Shown: piece after piece, positions 6,542 to 14,605 of the stretch
Position numbering within the stretch: position 1 is the stretch's first letter
How the letters are laid out: each line of letters starts with the position of its first letter
The notes under the pieces: generated by a model
What the model was told of the DNA's origin: nothing
The model's input: only the letters and a program-made list of their open reading frames with translations
Database searches by the model: none
Assembly: GCA_035296325.1 (NCBI GenBank)
Contig: DATHBD010000010.1
Location: 1 to 25,207 of the forward strand
Source of the DNA: DATHBD01 sp035296325
Lineage (GTDB): Bacteria; Actinomycetota; Actinomycetes; Mycobacteriales; Micromonosporaceae
Length of the DNA stretch: 25,207 nt
Direction of reading: 5' to 3'
Made by a program: the position numbers and the translations under genes

Positions 6542-6951
6542 TATGGTCGCTCCGCCATCTTGCTGTGCCAGTATTCGACCGGGTCGCCCGGCACTGCCGC
6601 GTCCCACTGCACGTTGCCGTCGGACAGGTCGGCCAAGCCTTGCCGCATCGCTTCACCCATCGCGACCCGGGCGGCCGCGACCGCCTCCAGACAGTGCTGC
6701 CCCAGCTCCGCTGAGGGGATGTCCCGGATCGCCTGAGCGCTGATGTCCACCGTGGCCAACCGACCTGTGCCGGCAACCCGGGCGCGGATGAGTTCCCATG
6801 AATCACAGCCGTCGTACACGGCCTGTTGGAGTTCGGTGATGCGACCGAGCAACTCGTTCATCGCCGCGGTCGCGCGTTTGAGTTCGAGCTCCTGGGCGGG
6901 CCCGGTGGCGGCCTCGGCGGCTTTCAACACAGCCTGATAGGGGCTTGTCAC
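6541..6951 (-). CDS. Second YbaB-like protein
   Basis: 136 residues from GTG 6951, which overlaps the upstream stop as GTGA. A coiled helical N-terminus (AQELELKRATAAMNELLGRI) is followed by a YbaB-like core: strand VAGTGRLATVDISAQAIRDI, then helix LGQHCLEAVAAARVAMGEAM. It ends with a Trp-containing tail (EYWHSKMAERP). More divergent than its neighbour at 6164-6541 but with the same fold order. Two tandem YbaB-like genes fused by overlapping stop and start suggest a heteromer. Family call moderate, function unknown. Confidence 0.65.
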   Translation of the reverse strand: MTSPYQAVLKAAEAATGPAQELELKRATAAMNELLGRITELQQAVYDGCDSWELIRARVAGTGRLATVDISAQAIRDIPSAELGQHCLEAVAAARVAMGEAMRQGLADLSDGNVQWDAAVPGDPVEYWHSKMAERP

Positions 6952-7673
6952 GCCTGGACCTCCTTGTTCCAGTTTCTCGGGTTGATGATGAGATCGAGCT
7001 GGTCCTTGGAGATCTTCGAGCTCTCGCCCACCACTCGGTCGCCCTCAACCTCGAAACCGCGCTTGATCTCCTCCATGGCGGCCCCGAGTGAACTCGACGC
7101 GCCGCGCATGCCCTGCATCAGCATGACGATAGCCAGCAGGACGGCGGCCACGAACGTGGCCCAGATGCCGATGATCGCCCATTTCGCGGCAGGTCCGCCT
7201 GGTCCGGCGACGTTCGCGGCGATACAGGCGACGATTGCCGCCACCGTTCCACCAGCCCATGTGTAAAACAGGGTCTCCAGCATGTCGGCGGTGCCGTTGC
7301 ACCCTCCGGACGCCTGCTCGCAGAACTCCTGCAAGCTTCCGAGGGGGGTGACCACCTTCGTGTTGATGAAGTTCTTGAACGCCTCCGAGCCGGCGCCTTT
7401 CCAGTATGTGTCGACCTCACCTGCGAGCCGATCCAAGTCCCTCGCCATGTCGGCGAAGCTGCCGGACAAAGAAGTCCACGCGTCGTCGGCCTCCTGGAAG
7501 GGCAGCCAGTTTCGGATATTCATGATTGCGAGCGGGGTTACATAGGCAAAGGCCAGCGCCCCGGCGCCGGAAGGTTCGGCAGCCGCAACGAGAGCGCCGC
7601 CGAGCGCGATGATAACCCCGTCGAGCGCCGCGGTCCCGACTAGGTCACCGGTGGAAACCACACCGTCAGTCAT
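6948..7673 (-). CDS. WXG-type protein with transmembrane hairpin
   Basis: 241 residues. Hydrophobic N-terminal part (about 18-50), then a helical WXG domain with Trp91-Lys-Gly93 (YWKGAGSEAFKNFI). Two transmembrane helices follow (about 139-156 and 165-187, WAIIGIWATFVAAVLLAIVM) and a charged tail (KISKDQLDLIINPRNWNKE). ATG 7673 has GGAG about 11 bases upstream. The gene is the first of a chain coupled by overlapping stops and starts (6951, 6541, 6167). The frameshifted gene at 150-1042 has the same plan. WXG proteins with membrane segments are known among actinobacterial type VII loci and some are candidate pore-forming or toxin-like substrates; no toxin domain is visible here. Confidence 0.75.
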   Translation of the reverse strand: MTDGVVSTGDLVGTAALDGVIIALGGALVAAAEPSGAGALAFAYVTPLAIMNIRNWLPFQEADDAWTSLSGSFADMARDLDRLAGEVDTYWKGAGSEAFKNFINTKVVTPLGSLQEFCEQASGGCNGTADMLETLFYTWAGGTVAAIVACIAANVAGPGGPAAKWAIIGIWATFVAAVLLAIVMLMQGMRGASSSLGAAMEEIKRGFEVEGDRVVGESSKISKDQLDLIINPRNWNKEVQA

Positions 7674-7709
7674 TTGAGCGCGCTCCGGAAGGCTGCGTAC
7701 CTTGCCACA

Positions 7710-8018
7710 TCAAGGCACCGCAGTGTCGAAACCGCGACCATGCCTTTCCTCCATATCCGTGTAGTGGTCGACCACTCGCTGCAGCGCGGTGCCGACGTCT
7801 GTCAGTGCGTCCGTCAGCGCCTTGGCGGCGTCGCCCGCGGCGGTATGCATGATCTTGTAGGCGGCGTCGCTGCCACCGTTGAAAACCGGGAATGCGCCGG
7901 CCGGTATCGCAAGCCGTTCGATCTCAGCTTTCAACGTGTCGTCGTAGGCGGCCGCAGTCTCACGTATCTTGCCGGACATCGCGCCCAGCTTTTGAAGATT
8001 CATCGAGATGTCAGTCAA
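7710..8018 (-). CDS. EspC/WXG-like small helical protein
   Basis: 102 residues from TTG 8018, chosen because GGAG lies six bases upstream. ATG 8003 is a shorter alternative without such a site. Predicted helices (LQKLGAMSGKIRETAAAYDD and AAKALTDALTDVGTALQRVV) are separated by a loop with NGGSD. The order resembles the EspC/DUF2580 group of ESX-associated small secreted proteins. It is the first gene after the right copy of the direct repeat, which ends 12 bases upstream of the start, so its promoter may lie inside or beyond the repeat. It ends 36 bases before the WXG-type membrane protein. Confidence 0.7.
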   Translation of the reverse strand: MTDISMNLQKLGAMSGKIRETAAAYDDTLKAEIERLAIPAGAFPVFNGGSDAAYKIMHTAAGDAAKALTDALTDVGTALQRVVDHYTDMEERHGRGFDTAVP

Positions 8019-8029
8019 TGTGGTCTCCG

Positions 8030-8128
8030 ATTGTCGAAGTGCTGCCACGAACCGTCACCCACCTTCGGCGTAGGCGGGCTCTGCCGCTAGTTGCCGAGCA
8101 CCGGTGGAGGCGCTTCGTTTCCTTCGCC
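8030..8128 (+). repeat. Direct repeat, right copy
   Basis: Partner of 2161-2260, same orientation, about 5.9 kb apart. The last 65 bases are identical to the left copy. On the minus strand it encodes EGNEAPPPVLGN, a stop and the downstream flank. One side of the repeat ends immediately before the GGAG that serves the gene starting at 8018. Confidence 0.9.
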
Positions 8129-8143
8129 TTTGTGGTCAGCCAT
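8087..8143 (-). pseudogene. 18-codon frame ending in the substrate tail
   Basis: The minus strand reads MADHKGEGNEAPPPVLGN and a stop. The last 12 codons are the repeat-encoded tail of a glycine-rich substrate, and the first six come from unrelated sequence. A purine-rich GAGAGAG lies just upstream of ATG 8143, so it could be translated, but it is best read as a recombination relic. Confidence 0.45.
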
Positions 8144-8264
8144 CTCTCTCGTTCGCCTCTGAGTGATCACGCCTCGGCTGTGCTGGACGGCCAGCAGGGG
8201 CGACTGGCGTGCGTTACCCGAGGCGGCATCGCGGACGACAGTCCGTCCGATGGGCCGGGTCATT

Positions 8265-8294
8265 CGGCCCCGGCCGGCAAATCGACCGGGGCCG
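8265..8294 (-). terminator. Hairpin terminator after the WXG100 pair
   Basis: A perfect 9-base stem (CGGCCCCGG at 8265-8273, CCGGGGCCG at 8286-8294) with a 12-base loop lies 15 bases past the stop of the WXG100 gene at 8310. There is no T-run, as is common in GC-rich actinobacteria. Confidence 0.6.
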
Positions 8295-8309
8295 CAGGAT
8301 CGCGCCAGC

Positions 8310-8594
8310 CTAACCCCAGACCGCCGCGTTGCCCTTCTCCGTGGTGATGTAGTTGCTCCGGGCCACCCCGACCGCTCCACCGATCTCGTTGAGCAGTTTG
8401 TTGATCTCCCGGACGGCAGAGTCCCACTTCGCCTGGTGTGCTTCGTAGGCGGCCCGGTCCTCACCCTGCCAGGTCATTCGCTGCAGCCGGTCCCGCAGGT
8501 TGTCGAGCTGCGTGTCAAGCGCCCCCGAGATTCCGCGGATCTGGGACGCCGCTGCTTCCATCTGGGCGTAATTCGCCGACATGTGTGTATTCAT
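8310..8594 (-). CDS. WXG100 protein, EsxA-type
   Basis: 94 residues, the standard size of the family. Two predicted helices flank the turn Trp42-Gln-Gly44 (MTWQGEDRAAYEAHQAKWD), and the C-terminus reads SNYITTEKGNAAVWG. ATG 8594 has AGGACGG upstream; ATG 8582 is possible. It follows the other WXG100 gene by 24 bases, the usual esxB-esxA pair that forms a heterodimer exported through EccC. A degraded copy of its 3' end lies at 5895-5960. Confidence 0.92.
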   Translation of the reverse strand: MNTHMSANYAQMEAAASQIRGISGALDTQLDNLRDRLQRMTWQGEDRAAYEAHQAKWDSAVREINKLLNEIGGAVGVARSNYITTEKGNAAVWG

Positions 8595-8618
8595 CGTCAG
8601 ACCGTCCTATCGCGTCCG

Positions 8619-8927
8619 TCAGCCGAGTGCTGAACCGTACTTGCTGATCATGTTCGACTGCTCTTCCTCATTGACCTCGTGCGTGGTCGCGCCCTTGTCC
8701 AGCAGGTCAGCGATGTCACCCAGCGAACCGAGGAGCCGCTTGACCTCCGCGTCCCAGCGGTTCATCACCCCGGTGAAGCCAACGGAGGCGTTGCCCTTCC
8801 AGGCGGCTACCAGGTCATCGGTGACTCCCCGCAGCTGCGTGAGCTTCTGCTGCACGTCGCCCTGCGTGGAGCGCACGTCCTTTGCTGCGGCTCGCATAGT
8901 CGCGACATCAACTTCGAATTCCGCCAT
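8619..8927 (-). CDS. WXG100 protein, EsxB-type
   Basis: 102 residues with the turn Trp43-Lys-Gly45 (VAAWKGNASVGFTGVMNRWD) between two helices and a C-terminal segment (HEVNEEEQSNMISKYGSALG) where a helical export signal is expected. ATG 8927 is preceded by GGGGTGA. It lies 141 bases after eccC and just before the second WXG100 gene. In studied ESX systems the EsxB-type partner carries the signal read by the third ATPase domain of EccC; which protein does so here is inferred from order only. Confidence 0.92.
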   Translation of the reverse strand: MAEFEVDVATMRAAAKDVRSTQGDVQQKLTQLRGVTDDLVAAWKGNASVGFTGVMNRWDAEVKRLLGSLGDIADLLDKGATTHEVNEEEQSNMISKYGSALG

Positions 8928-9068
8928 ACCTACTCACCCCTTGTCGTTCACTACGCGGGACGACTTCTCGGGAAGCCCCCGTTCGGCGTTACCGCGGTCC
9001 GTCTACTGCAGACAAGCCACCACTACGTTAGCGAAGCGCGCAAGTCCTCGCTGCCCGCTATCGGTCAG

Positions 9069-12000
9069 TCAGATGGCCGGCTCGATCCACGCCGTCTGGA
9101 CCAGCTGCCTTCCATCGCCACGTCGGACCAGCGTGCCGCGGCCGGGTGGCTGCACGCTCGGCCGTAGGTCACCGAAGAGCGGTCCTTCCTCGCGATTGCC
9201 CGACATCAACAGGCCGGGTGTGTCGAGTTCGCGCAATCGTTGGATGACCGACTCGTACATGGCCTTGGACGCACCACCGGCGCGGCGGGCCAGAATCAGG
9301 TGCAGCCCGACATCACGTGCCTGCGGGAGCAGTTCCAGCAGGCCGGACATCGGGTTGTTGCCGGGCAACGCGACCAGGTCGTAGTCGTCGATCAACACGT
9401 ACAGGTCGGCGCCCCGCCACCAGCTGCGGCTGCGTAACTGTTCAGCCGTGACGTCCGGCCCCGGCAGCCGTTTGGTGATGACGGCCCGGATCGACGCCAC
9501 CATTTCGTTGAGTGCCTGGTGAGATGGCGCGAAGTCCAGCAGGTGGCCGCTCTGGATCTCGCCGAGCAGGCCGCGCCGGAAGTCCACGATGATCAGTTGC
9601 GCCTGCTCGGGCGAGTACGAGCTCACCAGACTGCGTGCGATCAGGCGCAACAGGTTCGTCTTGCCGCACTGGGCGTCGCCGAACACGATCAGGTGGGGCT
9701 CGGCCGCGAGGTCCAGATGGACCGGGGCCAGGTGGGCCTCGTTGAGGCCGATCGGGATGCCCGGCACCGGCCGCTTCGCTGCCATCTGGGCCAATTCCTC
9801 GACGGTGAGCCGCTTGGGTAGCAACCGCACCGGGGGCGCCGCCCGGTAGGGCCAGGCCTGCCGCACCTGGCGAGCGAGTTCGCTCACCCCGGCCGCAAGA
9901 TCCGTGACGCCATCCCCGCTCTCGATGCGTGGGAGGGCGGCCAGGAAGTGCAATTTCTCCCGGGTGAGCCCACGGCCCGGGGACTTCTCCGGGACGTTGG
10001 CCGCTGTGCGCCGGTCGAACTCGGATTCGCCCGGGTCACCGAGGCGCAGTTCGAGCTTCGTACCGAGGACGTCTCGAACACCCATCCGGACCTCGCTCCA
10101 CCGGGTAGCGGTCAGCACGACGTGGATCCCGAAACCCAGCCCTCGACTGGCAACGTTGGTGATCGACTGTTCCAGCTCCTCGTACTCCTGCCGGACCGTG
10201 CCCCAACCATCGACGACCAGGAACACGTCACCGAACGGGTCATCGGTGACTTCGCCGCTGGCGCGGGCACGCCGGTACATCGCGATGGAGTCCACGCCCA
10301 ACTCGGCGAAGCGGCTCTCGCGCTCGTCCAACAGGGCCGTGACCTCGGCGACCGTCCGGCGTACGGCCTCCACGTCGCGGCGCCCCGCCACACCGCTGAC
10401 GTGCGGCAGCCCGGCCAGCGACCGCAGCGTGCCGCCCCCGAAGTCGAGGCAGAGCAGTTGAACCTGCGACGGGGTGTGGGTGAGGGCCAGGGCGCACAGT
10501 AGGGTCCGGAGCACGGTGCTCTTCCCTGATTGCGGCCCGCCGACGATCACGACGTTTCCGGCCGCTCCGTCGGCATCGACGATCATGGGGTCGCGGCGCT
10601 GTTCGAACGGTCGGTCGATGAGGCCGATCGGGACGGCGAGTCGCCCGGTGCCCGGCCAGCTCGCCGCGTGCAGGCCGCGGACCTCATCGGTGACCAGCCC
10701 GCCGAGCAGCTCGCCCAGCGTCGAAGGCTCGCCCAGCGGCGGCAACCACACCTGGTGCGCCGGGATGCCGAAACCGCGGAGCCGGTCCACCACGACATCG
10801 AGCATGGTCACCGCGCGGGCCGCGTGGACCTCATCAGGCGTCCCGGCCTCGATCACATCGTCCGGCACCTCGACCACCGGGATGTGATCGCTGCGGAACG
10901 GCACGATCTGGTACTGCGCCACCTTTTGCAGCGCCGGGGTGGGACCGCCGCTGCGGTACGGGCCGGAGACGTAGGCCGCGCGGAACCGCAGCATCGTCTG
11001 GGTGTCGGTCTTGAGGTAGCCGTGTCCGGGAGCGCTGGGCAGCTCGTAGGCGTCGGGAACACCCAGGACAATGCGGCTCTCCACAGCGGAGAAGGTGCGG
11101 AGCCCGATCCGGTACGACAGGTGGGTGTCCAGCCCGCGGAGCCGGCCCTCCTCCAAGCGCTGACTGGCCAGCAGCAGGTGCACGCCGAGCGAGCGGCCAA
11201 GTCGACCGATCATGACAAACAGATCGATGAAGTCCGGCTTCGCGGCCAGGAGCTCGCTGAACTCATCGCAAATGATCAATAGGCTCGGCATGGGCGGCAG
11301 CGGCTCGCCGCCGGCTCGCGCCTTGTCGTACTCGTACCGCGAGACGTAGTTGCCCGCATCGCGGAGGAGTTCCTGGCGGCGGACCAGCTCACCGGTCAGT
11401 GCCGCCTGCATCCGGTCGACCAGCGGCAACTCGTCCGCCAAGTTGGTGATCACGGCGCTGGTGTGCGGCAGCGCGTCGAGGGACGCGAACGTCGCGCCGC
11501 CCTTGAAGTCGACGAGGACGAAGTTCAGGTCCTCCGAGGACTGCGTGATCGCCAACGCCAGTACGATCGTGCGTAGCAGTTCGCTCTTGCCCGAGCCGGT
11601 GGCACCGATGATCAGCCCGTGCGGGCCCATCCCCTCCTGTGCCGACTCCTTGAAGTCGAGCTCGACCGGGGTGCCGTCGGGGCCGACGCCGATGGGCACC
11701 CGCAGCCGCTCGCGGTTGGGCCGCACCCGCCAGGTGACCCGCGGGTCCACCGCCGTGGCGTCACCCACGCCCAGCAGGCTGGGCAACTCGATGCTCCGAG
11801 CGAGCGGCTCGTCGCTCAGCGCCTGCTTCGAAAGCCGGTAGGGCGCGAGCTGGCGCGCCACCGCAGTCGCCGCGACCATGCTGAGACTGTCCGGTCGGCC
11901 GAGCGGTGTGAGTCGTTTCCCCTGGTCAACGTCGATGGTCTCGGTGGACAACCGCAGCGAGAGCAGCCACCGTCCCGCGTCGCGCGGCACCGTCCCCGAC

Positions 12001-13043
12001 AGATCGAACACGGTCGTGCCGAGCAGGCCGACGCCGAGCAGTTGACAGGTTGGTGCAACGTCTCCACCGTCGAGCAGCACCAGGATGTGCGGTGCGGTGG
12101 TCAGGGGCTTTGCCTCCGGTGAGAATCGTGGTCGGCTCTGCAGATGCTCGTCGAGTGCGTCCTCCAACGCGGTCATCGACTCGAACATCAGCCGCGTGCT
12201 CCCGGCCGCGTCGGCGCGCCGGTCGTGCTGCGCGTGGGGCAGCCACTTCAGCCAGTCCCACTGACCCTGCCGGCTCGGGGAGGCCACCACAGCGATCTTC
12301 ATGTCGTCCGGGCTGTGCAGCGTGGCGAGCTGGCACAGCGCGGCTCTGGCCAGCGCGGTCACCGGCTCGCGCGGCCCGCGCGCCACGATTCGGCTGAAGG
12401 AACGCAGCGACATCGCGATCGGTAGTCCCGGCACGGTTTGACGGGCCTTGATGAACCGGCGTAGCGCGATCGCGCTCATTGGCTCGAGGTCCTCGACCGG
12501 CCTCGTCTCGGGCGGCAGAATGGAGATCGCCAACCGCTGCGCCCCCAGCGCGATCCGCACCTGGCCGAAGTCGTCATCCGTGGCCCGCCGTTCCCACATC
12601 CGTCGGGACGAAGCGACCGACCAGAGGCTGTCCGGAGCCGGATGCAACCACATCAGGGCGGCTTGCTGCTGTGCCGCCGCCCGTCTGGCCTGCCGGCGCG
12701 CCTGCGCGAGATAGCGCATGTAGTCCCGACGCTCGGCGTCGAGCTCGGCCTTCTTGGAGCCGCCCCCGTTCGCCATGGAGCCGACCGCCATGCCGATCAT
12801 CGACATACCGAACAGTCCACCGGCGATCCACATCATGCCGCTGCCCGAGCCGCCCCGTCCGCCGCCGGAGTACAGGAACGCCATGGCCCCCGCGCCGCAC
12901 AGCATGGGCAGCAGCATCAGGAGCTGCCCCATCCCGCGTGGCAGGTGTTCCGGAAGCTCCGGGGGAGACTCCAACAGCAGCTCGCCGCGGGGCATCTGCG
13001 GTCCGGCCGGGCGCGGTGGCCGGCGGAAGACGACCGTACTCAA
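9069..13043 (-). CDS. eccC: EccC, FtsK/SpoIIIE-type ATPase of type VII secretion
   Basis: 1324 residues, a single-chain EccC. Two N-terminal transmembrane segments (about 38-58 and 70-90) are followed by a linker and three ATPase domains. Walker A motifs are GATGSGKSE (about 482), GGPQSGKST (about 836) and GDAQCGKTN (about 1122). Matching Walker B strands are LLIICDEF, VFLVVDGW and LYVLIDDYD. All three lysines are present. EccC powers export and binds WXG100 signals. The start is TTG 13043, supported by GGGAGGAGA seven bases upstream. It is divergent from eccD across about 160 bases, and the WXG100 pair follows it. Some bacteria split this protein in two; here it is unbroken. Confidence 0.97.
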   Translation of the reverse strand: MSTVVFRRPPRPAGPQMPRGELLLESPPELPEHLPRGMGQLLMLLPMLCGAGAMAFLYSGGGRGGSGSGMMWIAGGLFGMSMIGMAVGSMANGGGSKKAELDAERRDYMRYLAQARRQARRAAAQQQAALMWLHPAPDSLWSVASSRRMWERRATDDDFGQVRIALGAQRLAISILPPETRPVEDLEPMSAIALRRFIKARQTVPGLPIAMSLRSFSRIVARGPREPVTALARAALCQLATLHSPDDMKIAVVASPSRQGQWDWLKWLPHAQHDRRADAAGSTRLMFESMTALEDALDEHLQSRPRFSPEAKPLTTAPHILVLLDGGDVAPTCQLLGVGLLGTTVFDLSGTVPRDAGRWLLSLRLSTETIDVDQGKRLTPLGRPDSLSMVAATAVARQLAPYRLSKQALSDEPLARSIELPSLLGVGDATAVDPRVTWRVRPNRERLRVPIGVGPDGTPVELDFKESAQEGMGPHGLIIGATGSGKSELLRTIVLALAITQSSEDLNFVLVDFKGGATFASLDALPHTSAVITNLADELPLVDRMQAALTGELVRRQELLRDAGNYVSRYEYDKARAGGEPLPPMPSLLIICDEFSELLAAKPDFIDLFVMIGRLGRSLGVHLLLASQRLEEGRLRGLDTHLSYRIGLRTFSAVESRIVLGVPDAYELPSAPGHGYLKTDTQTMLRFRAAYVSGPYRSGGPTPALQKVAQYQIVPFRSDHIPVVEVPDDVIEAGTPDEVHAARAVTMLDVVVDRLRGFGIPAHQVWLPPLGEPSTLGELLGGLVTDEVRGLHAASWPGTGRLAVPIGLIDRPFEQRRDPMIVDADGAAGNVVIVGGPQSGKSTVLRTLLCALALTHTPSQVQLLCLDFGGGTLRSLAGLPHVSGVAGRRDVEAVRRTVAEVTALLDERESRFAELGVDSIAMYRRARASGEVTDDPFGDVFLVVDGWGTVRQEYEELEQSITNVASRGLGFGIHVVLTATRWSEVRMGVRDVLGTKLELRLGDPGESEFDRRTAANVPEKSPGRGLTREKLHFLAALPRIESGDGVTDLAAGVSELARQVRQAWPYRAAPPVRLLPKRLTVEELAQMAAKRPVPGIPIGLNEAHLAPVHLDLAAEPHLIVFGDAQCGKTNLLRLIARSLVSSYSPEQAQLIIVDFRRGLLGEIQSGHLLDFAPSHQALNEMVASIRAVITKRLPGPDVTAEQLRSRSWWRGADLYVLIDDYDLVALPGNNPMSGLLELLPQARDVGLHLILARRAGGASKAMYESVIQRLRELDTPGLLMSGNREEGPLFGDLRPSVQPPGRGTLVRRGDGRQLVQTAWIEPAI

Positions 13044-13202
13044 CGTCTCTCCTCCCGTGCGGGTTGTGCCCGGAGGGCCTCAGTGGTGCCGACGGGACAC
13101 CGCGCCGCCGGGCCATCGTATGTACTCTGCCCCGGGGCGCGCAGGCCCGTACCGCCCGGTTGCGGACGGTGCTGCCGCCAGACGGAGAGGAAAGGTTCGA
13201 GC
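13044..13202. promoter_or_regulatory. Divergent eccC/eccD intergenic region
   Basis: This 159-base stretch separates oppositely transcribed eccC and eccD and must carry their ribosome binding sites (GGGAGGAGA for eccC, GAGAGGAAAGG for eccD). Promoters are expected here, but I cannot place -10 and -35 boxes with confidence. Confidence 0.4.
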
Positions 13203-14600
13203 GTGGTGAATGCGACTGGCGGCGGATTGAGTCGGGTGACCATCGTCGCTCCACAAACCAGGATCGATCTGGCGCTGCCCTCCGACGTGCCACTGATCGA
13301 CCTGCTGCCAACGGTCCTGCGGTACGCGGGGGAGCACCTCGCGGACGACCGGGCCGGGCGGGAGGGGTGGGTGCTGTCCCGTCTCGGTGGGCCGGCCCTG
13401 GACTCCGACCGCTCACCGGAGCAACTGGAGGTCCGCGACGGCGAACTGATCTACCTGCGACCGCGCGGCGCCGATCTGCCGGAACCGGTCTTCGACGATG
13501 TCGTCGATGCGGTTGCCACCGCCACGCAGGATCGGGTCGGCCGGTGGCAACCGGCCACCAGCCGCCTCTTCGGCCTGGCCGCCGGCGTCGTCACGCTTCT
13601 CGCCGGTGCGGTCATGGTGCTCTTCGCCGGGCCGCCACAGCTTGCGTCGGCGGTCGTCGGACTCGGTACCGCCGTGGTCGGACTGGCGGCGGCGATCGTG
13701 CTCGCCAGGGCGGTGGGGGACAGCCGTACCGGCGTGGTGTTCGCGGTCGTCGCGTTGGTGTATTCGGGGGTCGGTGGGCTGCTCATCCTTGCCGGTGATT
13801 CCGAGTTGACCGAGCTGGGCGCCCCACACGTGCTGGTGGCGGGTATCGCCGTCATGGTGGTTTCGGCGATCGCCACGGTGGGCGTGGCCGATGGCGTTGC
13901 CGTGTTCGTGGGGTCGAGCGTGGCCGCCCTGGCACTCTGCCTGGGCGCCGTGGTCTGCCTGGCCTGGCGAGCCACCCCGGCCTCGGCCGCCGCGGTGGTG
14001 GTCACCCTGGTTTTCGCGGCCGTGCCGCTGCTGCCGATGATCTCCTACCGGCTGGCCGGTTTACCCATCCCGTCGGTCCCGACGGCCGCCGAGGATCTGA
14101 AGACCGATGTCGAGACGGTGCAGGGCGCACGCGTCCTCGCGCTGAGCGACCGGTCCGACGAGTTCCTCGCCGGTTTCTTGAGCGCGCTCGGGCTGACCGC
14201 GGTCTGCGCATCGCTGGCGCTGACGATCACCGGAGGGCTGGCGGGTGTTGTTCTCGCCAGCGTGCTGGGCCTGCTGATGCTCGTCCGAGCCCGCTGGTTC
14301 ATCGGCATCCGTCAGCGGCTACCCCTGCTCATCGGCGGTGCCCTCGGGCTCGGGGTGGTGACCGTGGACCGCTTCCTCGCAGCGAGCCAGACAGTGCGGC
14401 TCTCGGTCGGTCTCGGTACGGTGCTCGTCGTCGCCGTGCTCACTATCGCGTATGCGGTGGTGGGGTCGGCGCGGCGGCGGTCGCCGATCTGGGGGCGGCT
14501 GCTCGACATCGTCGAGATGGTCCTCGTCCTGGCCGTGGTGCCGCTCGCGCTGTGGGCGACCGGGCTGTACGGCTGGATCCGGACGATCTCCGAGCGCTGA
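13203..14600 (+). CDS. eccD: EccD, type VII secretion membrane channel protein
   Basis: 465 residues from GTG 13203 (GTG 13206 possible), preceded by GAGAGGAAAGG. The first 95 or so residues form a YukD-like ubiquitin-fold domain (RVTIVAPQTRIDLALPSDVP ... LEVRDGELIYLRP). About eleven hydrophobic helices follow, interrupted by a cytoplasmic loop (DLKTDVETVQGARVLALSDR). This is the EccD layout; in ESX-5 structures EccD dimers form most of the membrane ring. The stop lies five bases from the stop of the convergent mycosin. Confidence 0.95.
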   Translation: MVNATGGGLSRVTIVAPQTRIDLALPSDVPLIDLLPTVLRYAGEHLADDRAGREGWVLSRLGGPALDSDRSPEQLEVRDGELIYLRPRGADLPEPVFDDVVDAVATATQDRVGRWQPATSRLFGLAAGVVTLLAGAVMVLFAGPPQLASAVVGLGTAVVGLAAAIVLARAVGDSRTGVVFAVVALVYSGVGGLLILAGDSELTELGAPHVLVAGIAVMVVSAIATVGVADGVAVFVGSSVAALALCLGAVVCLAWRATPASAAAVVVTLVFAAVPLLPMISYRLAGLPIPSVPTAAEDLKTDVETVQGARVLALSDRSDEFLAGFLSALGLTAVCASLALTITGGLAGVVLASVLGLLMLVRARWFIGIRQRLPLLIGGALGLGVVTVDRFLAASQTVRLSVGLGTVLVVAVLTIAYAVVGSARRRSPIWGRLLDIVEMVLVLAVVPLALWATGLYGWIRTISER

Positions 14601-14605
14601 CCCGG

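Larger units (their letters stand above)
8019..8309. other. Intergenic stretch with repeat copy, substrate tail relic and terminator
   Basis: Between the EspC-like gene and the WXG100 gene this 291-base stretch holds the right copy of the direct repeat (8030-8128), an 18-codon relic frame (8087-8143) and a hairpin (8265-8294). The part from 8144 to 8264 shows nothing recognisable and probably contains the promoter for the minus-strand cassette that starts at 8018. Confidence 0.45.

Noticed and set aside
12479..13798. A 439-codon open frame on the plus strand opposite the start of eccC and running into eccD
   Set aside because: Arg/Pro/Ala-rich with no domain pattern; it is the complement of eccC and a wrong frame of eccD, typical of GC-rich coding DNA.
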